A stretch of 43,151 bases of DNA, taken from NCBI GenBank assembly GCA_020055845.1, contig JAGVIV010000005.1:1-43151 (forward strand), read 5' to 3'. Source of the stretch: Betaproteobacteria bacterium (GTDB lineage: Bacteria; Pseudomonadota; Gammaproteobacteria; Burkholderiales; Gallionellaceae). Numbering within the stretch: position 1 is the stretch's first letter; every line of letters begins with the position of its first letter. The position numbers and the translations under genes were made by a program. Shown one piece after another: positions 1-7,022 of this stretch. A model generated the notes under the pieces. It made no database searches. It saw only the letters and a program-made list of their open reading frames with translations, and was not told where the DNA came from.

Positions 1-786
1 CCCGGCGTAATGGTTGCCGTCAATGGTGTTGAACAGCAGCGCGGGAACCGCCACGCCCAACAACATCGCCACCGGCGCATGCCAGGTGATGATGCGGCGC
101 GCAATAAGAAACAGCCCACCCGCCAGCAACAGCAGTGCTCCCGTTTCGCCCAGACTGCCGGCGCGGCTGCCGATCAGCGCATCGAGCGGCGTGTAGTATC
201 CGCTCAAAGCCTGATCCAATCCGATGCCGCGTGTAAACTCAGTTTTCACATGACCAAGCAGCGACGCACTCGCCATGCCATCTATAGGTTGGCTCAAGAA
301 AGTCACACTCAAACTTTCCAACCAACTTGGCGCATTTGCCGAACCCATAGACTGCGGCGCAACCCATGTCGTCATCTCCAGAGGGAAGGAAATCAGCAGC
401 ATCACACGCGCCGCCATCGCGGGATTGAATACGTTCTGCCCCAAGCCGCCAAAGATCTGCTTGCCGATGATCACCGCGAACAAGCTGCCCAACACCGCGA
501 TCCACCAAGGTGCATACGGCGGTAACGACACGGCCAGCAGCCACGCTGTCAAAATGCCGGAGCCGTCCATCAGTGCAGGACGAATCGCGCGCTCCTGCAG
601 CCGCAACACGAATGCCTCGCCAACAATGGCCGCAATCAGCGACACCGCCCACAGATTGATCGCAGGCCAACCGTACAACCAGAAACCGAACAGCGTGGCG
701 GGCAACAGCGCCGCCATCACCGTGAGCATCACTTTAGAGATGGAAATAGGGGCATGCGCATGGGGGGAATGGGCAATTTGATTCAT
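1..786 (-). CDS. rnfD: RnfD, electron transport complex membrane subunit (partial, 3' end outside window)
   Basis: Membrane subunit of the Rnf complex, which couples electron transfer between ferredoxin and NAD(H) to an ion gradient; in diazotrophs it is thought to supply low-potential electrons to nitrogenase. The visible 262 residues start at the ATG at 786 and run off the window. They show several hydrophobic helices, the family stretch DGSGILTAWLLAVSLPP (residues 74-90) and GQNVFNPAMAAR (116-127). In RnfD/NqrB an FMN is covalently bound to a threonine in a DG-x-(S/T)-x-A-T type motif; the matching stretch here, around residues 169-178, reads DGMASASLLG, with Ser174 in place of Thr. The gene follows rnfC after a 217-bp gap filled by a palindromic repeat, which is unusual inside an rnf operon. 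Only a weak ribosome binding site is visible. Confidence 0.93.
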   Translation of the reverse strand, partial: MNQIAHSPHAHAPISISKVMLTVMAALLPATLFGFWLYGWPAINLWAVSLIAAIVGEAFVLRLQERAIRPALMDGSGILTAWLLAVSLPPYAPWWIAVLGSLFAVIIGKQIFGGLGQNVFNPAMAARVMLLISFPLEMTTWVAPQSMGSANAPSWLESLSVTFLSQPIDGMASASLLGHVKTEFTRGIGLDQALSGYYTPLDALIGSRAGSLGETGALLLLAGGLFLIARRIITWHAPVAMLLGVAVPALLFNTIDGNHYAG

Positions 787-798
787 AGCTGAAAACCT

Positions 799-994
799 TT
801 CACCACAGAGACACAGAGGCACAGAGAAAAACACAAGAGAAAAAATCGTTGCGGAGCAACGTCAAATAAATTCTGCGAGGCCGTTTGAAAAGTTATGAAC
901 TTGCCTTTCTCCGTGTCTCTGTACCCGCAAGGAGTAGGCCGTGGTTGTAAGGAGCTAAAGCCCCAACAACTCACGCTCTGTCTCTGTGGTGAAT
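799..994. repeat. Palindromic intergenic repeat (CACAGAG/CTCTGTG family), copy 1
   Basis: The rnfD-rnfC gap is bounded by inverted arms: TTCACCACAGAGACACAGAG at 799-818 and its near complement ending CTCTGTGGTGAA at 994. Inside lie a small hairpin (CGTTGC-GGA-GCAACG, about 848-861) and further broken repeats. A related element lies at 41205-41284. A 74-codon reading frame through the element ends in a Cys/Val-rich stretch that is translated repeat, not a gene. Confidence 0.75.
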
Positions 995-1003
995 GCTTTT
1001 GAC

Positions 1004-2482
1004 TCATACGACCCCCGCCTTGGCAGCCGCTTCTTTGGCTGCGCGTTCTTTCGCCTCGCGCGCGGCTTTGCGTTTCGCGGCGGCCTCGGCGCGCTCGCGC
1101 TCGATACGCGCCATCCGCTCGCTGCGGGCTTCCGCCATTTTTTTAGTCGCTTCCTGTTTCAGCTTGGCGCGTTCCTGTGCGGCAAGATCACCCTTGGCAT
1201 AGTTAAAATAATGCACCAGCGGGATGTGTGCAGGACAGACGTAGGAACACGATCCGCAGGAGATACAGTCTTTCAGCCCCAGCGTGACCGCACCGGACAG
1301 ATCAGAAGTGCGGATATGTGCCGCCATCTCCAATGGCAACAGGCCGACCGGACAGGCGCGCACGCAAGTCGAACAACGAATGCACGGAGACGGCTCCGCC
1401 TGACCGATCTCGCTTGCGAGCAACGCGAGCACACCGCTTGTTCCCTTGACCACCGGCACGCTCGTGTCGGTAAATTGTTGTCCCATCATCGGCCCGCCCA
1501 ATACCAGACGGGTCGCCGGCTGCGAATAACCATCGGCGAAAGCAATCAACTCCTGCACCGGCGTACCGATCAGCGCCTCCACATTGCACGCGGTCTTGAT
1601 CGCACCGCCACTCACCGTGACGATGCGCGAAACCAATGGTCTGCCGTAACGGATAGCCTGCTGCACGGCATAAGCGGTGGCAACGTTGTGCACCAGCACG
1701 CCGATGTCGGCAGGACGGCCTCCGGCGGGAATCTCTTTGCCGGTGAGCACTTGGATAATTTGCTTCTCCGACCCCATGGGATACATGCTGGGCATAACCA
1801 CGATTTTGACCGCACCATCCGCCGCCGCGGCCTGCATCGCGGCGATAGCTTCCGGTTTGTTGTCCTCGATACCCACCAGTATTTCTTTGGCCGCAACCGC
1901 GAGTGCAATCAGACGAATACCCTCGACGATCTCTTGCGCGCGTTCGCGCATGATGCGGTCGTCACAGCTAAGGTAAGGCTCGCACTCTCCGCCGTTCATG
2001 ATGAGTGTCTGCACGCCGCTGTTGCGGCTGAGATTCAACTTAAGCGCGGCGGGAAAAGTCGCACCGCCCAAACCGACGATACCGGCAGCAGCCACGCGCG
2101 CCGCGATGTCTTCGGGTGCAAGCGCCAACGGCTCCATCACGACATCCGTCTCTATCCACTTGTCTTCACCGTCGCTTTCCAGCGTGATAGTCGGCACCGG
2201 CAAACCGGATGGGTGCGGCGCGGCATAGTCGCCCAAGGCAACGATTTTCCCCGAGGTGGGCGCATGCACGGAAGAAGAAACAGCCCCCTGCGCACCGGCG
2301 ATGAGCTGGCCTTTCAGCACAGACTCCCCGACACGCACGACCGGGGTCGCGGGTGCACCTATGTGCTGCTGCAAAGGCACGAATAATCGCTTGGGCAGAG
2401 GCAATACGCGAATGCGCCGTTGCGCCGACATCTCCTTGCGGCCTTCGGGATGCACGCCACCGCGCAGGTCAAATAGCTTCAT
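1004..2482 (-). CDS. rnfC: RnfC, electron transport complex iron-sulfur subunit
   Basis: Peripheral NADH-side subunit of the Rnf complex. The 492-residue protein has the N-terminal RnfC barrel-sandwich domain, the glycine-rich nucleotide-binding stretch GIVGLGGATFPAALK (about 134-148) as in complex I NuoF, the NGGECEPYL motif (163-171), and two 4Fe-4S ferredoxin motifs (Cys367/370/373/377 and Cys406/409/412/416). The last 60 or so residues are a charged Ala/Glu/Arg/Lys-rich tail, common in proteobacterial RnfC and probably helical. The ATG overlaps the rnfB stop by 4 nt (ATGA), so the two are translationally coupled. rnfD lies downstream beyond a repeat. Confidence 0.96.
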   Translation of the reverse strand: MKLFDLRGGVHPEGRKEMSAQRRIRVLPLPKRLFVPLQQHIGAPATPVVRVGESVLKGQLIAGAQGAVSSSVHAPTSGKIVALGDYAAPHPSGLPVPTITLESDGEDKWIETDVVMEPLALAPEDIAARVAAAGIVGLGGATFPAALKLNLSRNSGVQTLIMNGGECEPYLSCDDRIMRERAQEIVEGIRLIALAVAAKEILVGIEDNKPEAIAAMQAAAADGAVKIVVMPSMYPMGSEKQIIQVLTGKEIPAGGRPADIGVLVHNVATAYAVQQAIRYGRPLVSRIVTVSGGAIKTACNVEALIGTPVQELIAFADGYSQPATRLVLGGPMMGQQFTDTSVPVVKGTSGVLALLASEIGQAEPSPCIRCSTCVRACPVGLLPLEMAAHIRTSDLSGAVTLGLKDCISCGSCSYVCPAHIPLVHYFNYAKGDLAAQERAKLKQEATKKMAEARSERMARIERERAEAAAKRKAAREAKERAAKEAAAKAGVV

Positions 2483-3012
2483 GCCGCCACCTCTTGTGGT
2501 TTATGCCAGTGCCACGATTGCAGCGTCACGGGTATGGGGTGTAACTTGATCGACTCGGTCGGGCACACGGCCTCGCATTTACCGCAGGCGGTGCAGGCTT
2601 CGCGGAACACCACATGAATCTGTTGCGCCGCACCCATGATGGCATCGGTGGGGCACACTTTGAAACAACGCGTGCAACCGATGCAGATTTCCTCTTTCAC
2701 TTCGGCAACCATCGGCACACTTTCTTTTACGCCGGAAAGATCGGCCTCGACGCCCATCTTGGCGGCCAGCACTTGCACCAATGCTTTACCGCCCGGCGGA
2801 CACAGTGTGACGGGTGCGTTGCCGTCCGCCAGCGCCTGTGCAGCCCCCGCGCAACCGGGAAAGCCGCACTGCCCGCATTGTGCCCCTGGCAACAACTGCT
2901 CGATTTCGGCAACCAGCGGATTGCCTTCGACTTTGAACACGCGGGCAGCCACACCAAGCCCCAACCCCAGCACCAAACCCAGAACCGTCAAACTCAGCAA
3001 TGCAGAAATCAT
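2479..3012 (-). CDS. rnfB: RnfB, electron transport complex ferredoxin-like subunit
   Basis: Electron-entry subunit of Rnf. The 177-residue protein has an N-terminal membrane helix (about 4-24), then a 4Fe-4S domain with Cys46, 49, 54 and 71 (CGQCGFPGC), then two ferredoxin 4Fe-4S motifs (Cys110/113/116/120 and Cys140/143/146/150). Length and motif order match the family. It lies 21 bp after rnfA and overlaps rnfC by 4 nt, so rnfABC form one transcript running from the sigma-54 promoter upstream of rnfA. Confidence 0.96.
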   Translation of the reverse strand: MISALLSLTVLGLVLGLGLGVAARVFKVEGNPLVAEIEQLLPGAQCGQCGFPGCAGAAQALADGNAPVTLCPPGGKALVQVLAAKMGVEADLSGVKESVPMVAEVKEEICIGCTRCFKVCPTDAIMGAAQQIHVVFREACTACGKCEAVCPTESIKLHPIPVTLQSWHWHKPQEVAA

Positions 3013-3033
3013 TTTCTTTCCTCTGCTCTCAAC

Positions 3034-3615
3034 TCAATGCGAAGCCAGCCCGGCAAAACCCATAAACGCCAGCGACAACAATCCCGCCACAACAAAACCG
3101 ATAGGCGCGCCGCTGAATGCGGGCGGCACTTGCGCCAGTGTCAGCCGGATACGCAATCCGGTGAACAGCAGCATCACCAACGTAAAGCCCACCGCCGAGC
3201 CGAAGCCATACAACAAACTGTGCATAAAGCCGTTTTGCTCTTGCACATTGAGCAGCGCGATGCCCAACACCGCGCAGTTGGTGGTGATGAGCGGCAGATA
3301 AATACCCAAGACTTGATACAAACCGGGGCTGTATTTGCGGATCACCATTTCGGTGAACTGCACCACTGCGGCGATGCTGAGAATAAAAGCCAGAATGCGC
3401 AAATATGGAATTCCCAGCGGGGCCAACAACCAGTGCTCCAACATCCAGGTGACAGCGGTGGTGAGCGTCAACACAAAAGTGGTCGCCATACCCATGCCGA
3501 GCGCACCGTCCATTTTTTTGGACACACCCATAAAGGCACACAAGCCCAGAAACTTCACCAGCACCACGTTATTCACGAGTGCGGTAGCCAGCAACAACAA
3601 CAGGTATTCGCTCAT
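3034..3615 (-). CDS. rnfA: RnfA, electron transport complex membrane subunit
   Basis: Integral membrane subunit of Rnf with about six helices; it forms a pseudo-symmetric pair with RnfE. The start is set at the ATG at 3615 (MSEYLLLLL), giving 193 residues, the usual length. It has an AGGAGAGG ribosome binding site just upstream. An in-frame ATG at 3675 would add 20 unlikely residues and would lie upstream of the mapped promoter. Family motifs [21 protein letters not shown] (split by a membrane segment) and [12 protein letters not shown] are present. It is the first gene of the leftward rnf operon and is divergent from nifL. Confidence 0.95.
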   Translation of the reverse strand: MSEYLLLLLATALVNNVVLVKFLGLCAFMGVSKKMDGALGMGMATTFVLTLTTAVTWMLEHWLLAPLGIPYLRILAFILSIAAVVQFTEMVIRKYSPGLYQVLGIYLPLITTNCAVLGIALLNVQEQNGFMHSLLYGFGSAVGFTLVMLLFTGLRIRLTLAQVPPAFSGAPIGFVVAGLLSLAFMGFAGLASH

Positions 3616-3640
3616 ATTGACCCTCTCCTGTCCTGCCATC

Positions 3641-3656
3641 TGCAAGCCTCGTGCCA
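3641..3656 (-). promoter_or_regulatory. Sigma-54 promoter (-24/-12) of rnfABCD
   Basis: Read on the minus strand this is TGGCACGAGGCTTGCA, a complete match to the sigma-54 consensus TGGCACG-N4-TTGCW. It lies 26 bp upstream of the rnfA ATG at 3615, leaving a short leader that contains the ribosome binding site. This supports nitrogen-fixation control of rnf by NifA and RpoN. Confidence 0.88.
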
Positions 3657-3762
3657 GCTCCACCTCACAAAACACGAGAACGCAGGATCAAGTGCTTGGT
3701 GCACGAGCGCACCGAAGCAGTGCAAAAAACCTTTGTCGTTGTCGGGTCTGCGCACAAACGGA

Positions 3763-3778
3763 TGTAGCAAAACCTACA
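3763..3778. promoter_or_regulatory. NifA upstream activator sequence (TGT-N10-ACA)
   Basis: The sequence TGTAGCAAAACCTACA is an exact TGT-N10-ACA NifA site. It lies 107 bp upstream of the rnfA -24 element and 45 bp upstream of the putative nifL sigma-54 promoter, so one site could serve both directions. A second, imperfect site (TGT-N11-ACA) is at 3740-3756. Confidence 0.8.
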
Positions 3779-3822
3779 TTTCATGCCGCATCACAAACCT
3801 TTGTTGCACACTTCCCGACACT

Positions 3823-3838
3823 GGGCATGGTTATTGCT
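3823..3838 (+). promoter_or_regulatory. Putative sigma-54 promoter of nifLA
   Basis: The sequence GGGCATGGTTATTGCT fits the GG-N10-GC spacing and most of the TGGCAYG-N4-TTGCW consensus; the first T is G. It lies 46 bp upstream of the nifL ATG. If used, nifLA would be under NifA autoregulation or NtrC control. Confidence 0.55.
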
Positions 3839-3883
3839 GATTCTTTTAATCATCAACCTTGAATCGCACACAACGGAGTTCCC

Positions 3884-5464
3884 ATGGCCCAACCACCTGC
3901 CCCATCTGCCGGCACCGAGCAGGACATGAGCAAAGAGATCCCGGCACATCTGTTCCGGCAAGCCGTCGAACAAGCCGCTTTGGCAATTTCCATCACCGAT
4001 GCGAATGCCAACATCCTGTACACCAACGCCGCGTTCCAGCGTATCAGCGGCTATGGGCACGAGGAGATTGTGGGACACAACCAATCCATCATGTCCTACC
4101 GCGTCACACCCAAGCTGGTGTACGAAACGCTGTGGGCACAGATTCAGCGCCAGCGTCCGTGGAATGGTCTGCTAGTAAATAAACGCAAGGACGGCAGCCG
4201 CTATCTGGCCGATGTCACCATCACGCCGGTGGTAAGCCGCGCAGGTATCACCACGCACTATCTCGGCATGCAGCGCGATGTGACCGAGGTGCACCGCTTG
4301 GAACACCAGGTGCAGAATCAGAAGACCCTCATCGAATCAGTGGTGGATGCGGCGCAGGTCGCCATCGTGCTGCTCGACGAAAACGAGCGTGTGCTGCTGG
4401 ATAATCAGGAATACAAAAAACTCATCGGCGATCTGGGTAAAGAGCCTGCTCTCAAATTGCTGGCCTCGCTGCGCGAACAGATGGGGGAAACTTTCGTCAA
4501 AGCCTACGACAAGCATCGCAATATCGCCGCGCGCGAGGTGGGTATAGAGATAGGCAATCGTACAACACGCTGGTTCTCGTGTGCCGTGTCATGGTTCGAG
4601 GAAAGGGATGTCGGCGCGGATGCCTTTTACGAACCCGTGCGCCGCCACTATCTGCTGCTCACCATACAGGACATCAGCGAGCTAAAACGCCAACAAGAGG
4701 CCCTGCGCATCAACGGTGTGCGCGCCCTGCTGTCCGAACAGGAACGCATCCAGAGCCTGCGCGAGACATTGGCCGGTGCGGTGTATCAACTGGAAGGCCC
4801 GCTCAATATGCTGAGCGCTGCGGCACATATGCTGGAGCGACGTCTCACCAATCAGTCTCCGCTACCCACCAAGAGTGGCGCGGAAGGCATTCCCGCCAGT
4901 GCACTCGGTGAGGCCATCCAGAAGAGCCGCGAGGCACTGGAAACTTTGCGCGCCTGCATGCCCGACGAAAGCCGCGAAACTTTGCAGCTGGTTGACCTCA
5001 ACGAAGTCTTGTCGGATGTGCTCAAACTCGCCACCGCCAGCATGCTTAATGCGGGTGTGGTGGTGGAATGGTCACCGTCGGAGAAACCCGCGCTGGTGAA
5101 CGGCCATCTGGCTCAGCTTTCGAATCTGTTCAAACAATTGCTCGCCAATGCCATCGAGGCGGTGAACGAACAGCGCGGCAAACAGCGTGAACTGCATCTC
5201 ATCTGCACCGCCCGCGCCGATCACATCGAAGTGTTTGTCGAAGACAGCGGGCCCGGCATCGCCGAAGAGTCACGCTATAAAGTATTCCAACCCTTCTTCA
5301 CCACCAAAGGCGCGGCCAAACAACATCTGGGTCTGGGCCTGGCCATGGCACAGGAAGTGGTGATCCGCCACAGTGGCACGATCGACATCGATCCCACTTA
5401 TCACAACGGTTGCCGCGTGCGCGTGCAACTGCCGTACATGGCGGGAGGAGCCAAACATGTCTAA
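3884..5464 (+). CDS. nifL: NifL-type nitrogen fixation negative regulator
   Basis: NifL binds NifA and inhibits it in response to oxygen (oxidised FAD in the first PAS domain) and fixed nitrogen (via PII). The 526 residues hold PAS1 (about 22-140), PAS2 (about 145-270), a dimerisation helix region, and a GHKL ATP-binding domain with an N box (ANAIEAVNE, 421-429), a G1 box (DSGPGI, 454-459), FTTK (472-475) and a G2 box (GLGLAMA, 483-489). At the position of the phospho-acceptor-like histidine of Azotobacter NifL (HRLQGP context) this protein has Tyr301 ([10 protein letters not shown]). That fits NifL not working by phosphotransfer. It starts at ATG 3884 with GGAG 6 nt upstream, and overlaps nifA by 8 nt, typical of the coupled nifLA pair. 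Confidence 0.93.
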   Translation: MAQPPAPSAGTEQDMSKEIPAHLFRQAVEQAALAISITDANANILYTNAAFQRISGYGHEEIVGHNQSIMSYRVTPKLVYETLWAQIQRQRPWNGLLVNKRKDGSRYLADVTITPVVSRAGITTHYLGMQRDVTEVHRLEHQVQNQKTLIESVVDAAQVAIVLLDENERVLLDNQEYKKLIGDLGKEPALKLLASLREQMGETFVKAYDKHRNIAAREVGIEIGNRTTRWFSCAVSWFEERDVGADAFYEPVRRHYLLLTIQDISELKRQQEALRINGVRALLSEQERIQSLRETLAGAVYQLEGPLNMLSAAAHMLERRLTNQSPLPTKSGAEGIPASALGEAIQKSREALETLRACMPDESRETLQLVDLNEVLSDVLKLATASMLNAGVVVEWSPSEKPALVNGHLAQLSNLFKQLLANAIEAVNEQRGKQRELHLICTARADHIEVFVEDSGPGIAEESRYKVFQPFFTTKGAAKQHLGLGLAMAQEVVIRHSGTIDIDPTYHNGCRVRVQLPYMAGGAKHV

Positions 5465-7010
5465 ACCAAACATCGACGCGAACAGTAAACCCGAAGTCGA
5501 TCTGCTGCGTTCCGAACTGGAGACGCTGTATCAGGTGAGCCGCGTGCTATCCCATTCGCTCAATTTCAAAGAGACACTAGACGGTGTGCTGCACGCCCTG
5601 CACGAGGGCATGGAGCTGGAGCGCGGCATGGTGAGTCTGATCGATGCCGCAAGCGGCGAGTTACAGGTATCGCTGGTGTACGGCGTATCGGACACGGTCA
5701 CCGAAGAGGTGAGTTATCTGCCCGGCGAGGGCGTGGTGGGTAGCATACTGAAGACCGGCAACAGCATCGTCGTGGAACGCATCATGGATGAACCGCGTTT
5801 CCTGTCCAGGCTCGGCATCTATAACCCGCGCGGCGCTTTCGTCGGTGTTCCCATCCGTCTGGGCAAAAAAGTGGTCGGGGTATTGGCGGCGCAACCCGCG
5901 CCCGGCGACACGCTCCAGCTCAGTGAATACCAGCACTTTCTCGAGATGGTCGCCAATCTGATCGGTCAAAGTGTGCGTCTGTCGCAGGAAGTCGCGCAGG
6001 AAAAACAGGAGATAGTGGAAGAGCGCGATGTGCTGCGGCGCAATGTGCGCAGCCAATACGGCTTTGACAATATCATCGGCCACACCCAACCCATGCGCCG
6101 CATCTTTGAACAGGTGCGTCTGGTGGCCAAGTGGAACACCACGGTGCTCATACGCGGCGAAACCGGGACGGGTAAAGAACTTATCGCCAACGCCATTCAT
6201 TACAACTCGCCGCGCGCGCGCGGCAGCTTCGTCAAACTCAACTGTGCGGCACTGCCCGAGACCCTGCTGGAATCGGAATTGTTCGGCCACGAAAAAGGCG
6301 CGTTCACCGGTGCCGTGGCGCAGCGCAAAGGTCGTTTCGAGCAGGCGGAAGGGGGCACCGTGTTCCTCGATGAGATCGGTGAGATCTCCGCCTCATTCCA
6401 GGCAAAATTGCTGCGTGTGTTGCAGGAGGGCGAACTGGAACGTGTTGGCGGTACCCGTACAATCAAGGTCGATGTACGCATCGTCGCAGCGACCCACCGC
6501 GACCTTGAATCCGAAGTCGAATCGGGCAAGTTTCGCGAAGACTTGTACTATCGCCTCAATGTCATGCCGCTATTCCTGCCGCCTTTGCGCGAACGCATGG
6601 AAGACATCCCCGAGATCGCGCGCTTTCTGGTGGACAAGATCGGCACGCAGCAGGGACGCACGCTGACTTTGAACGAGACCGCCCTGCGCGTGCTGATGCA
6701 CCACGATTGGCCGGGCAACGTGCGCGAACTGGAGAACTGCCTGGAACGCGCATCGGTAATGACCGAGGGAAATCTGATCGACCGCGATGCCATCCTGCTC
6801 ACCGGCATCGACGAAAAGATTTCCGCCAGCCGCGGTTCCATCCAGAATCTCGATCTGGACGACCCCAATCTGGACGAACGCGAAAAAGTCATCGCCGCGC
6901 TTGAGCAGGCCGGCTGGGTACAGGCCAAAGCCGCACGCCTGCTGGACATGACCCCGCGCCAGATTGCTTACCGGATCCAGACACTCAATATCAAAGTGCG
7001 CCAGATATAG
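5457..7010 (+). CDS. nifA: NifA, sigma-54-dependent activator of nitrogen fixation genes
   Basis: Enhancer-binding activator of nif promoters. The ATG at 5457 lies inside the end of nifL with a strong GGGAGGAG site before it; the 517-residue product has the normal length. Domains: GAF (about 20-175), a linker, AAA+ sigma-54 interaction domain with Walker A GETGTGKE (234-241), the sigma-54-contacting GAFTGA loop (281-286) and Walker B (about 299-309), then a C-terminal Fis-type helix-turn-helix (about 475-515). The linker lacks the cysteine cluster of oxygen-sensitive rhizobial NifA, so oxygen control should come through NifL. The TGT-N10-ACA site at 3763 is its likely local target. No nifHDK genes are in the window. 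Confidence 0.96.
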   Translation: MSKPNIDANSKPEVDLLRSELETLYQVSRVLSHSLNFKETLDGVLHALHEGMELERGMVSLIDAASGELQVSLVYGVSDTVTEEVSYLPGEGVVGSILKTGNSIVVERIMDEPRFLSRLGIYNPRGAFVGVPIRLGKKVVGVLAAQPAPGDTLQLSEYQHFLEMVANLIGQSVRLSQEVAQEKQEIVEERDVLRRNVRSQYGFDNIIGHTQPMRRIFEQVRLVAKWNTTVLIRGETGTGKELIANAIHYNSPRARGSFVKLNCAALPETLLESELFGHEKGAFTGAVAQRKGRFEQAEGGTVFLDEIGEISASFQAKLLRVLQEGELERVGGTRTIKVDVRIVAATHRDLESEVESGKFREDLYYRLNVMPLFLPPLRERMEDIPEIARFLVDKIGTQQGRTLTLNETALRVLMHHDWPGNVRELENCLERASVMTEGNLIDRDAILLTGIDEKISASRGSIQNLDLDDPNLDEREKVIAALEQAGWVQAKAARLLDMTPRQIAYRIQTLNIKVRQI

Positions 7011-7022
7011 CCAGCTTCTATC

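Noticed and set aside
783-1007. A 74-codon minus-strand reading frame between rnfC and rnfD
   Set aside because: It is the translation of the palindromic CACAGAG repeat, has repeat-derived Cys/Val-rich ends and no ribosome binding site.
986-2386. Long plus-strand frame opposite rnfC, and similar long frames opposite metH, nifA, the GGDEF-EAL gene and the carboxylase
   Set aside because: Arg/His-rich products with no domains, on the strand opposite well-conserved genes; shadows of high-GC coding sequence.
3802-3820. Second possible NifA site near TGTTGCACACTTCCCGACA
   Set aside because: Spacing is TGT-N13-ACA, outside the accepted N10 arrangement.
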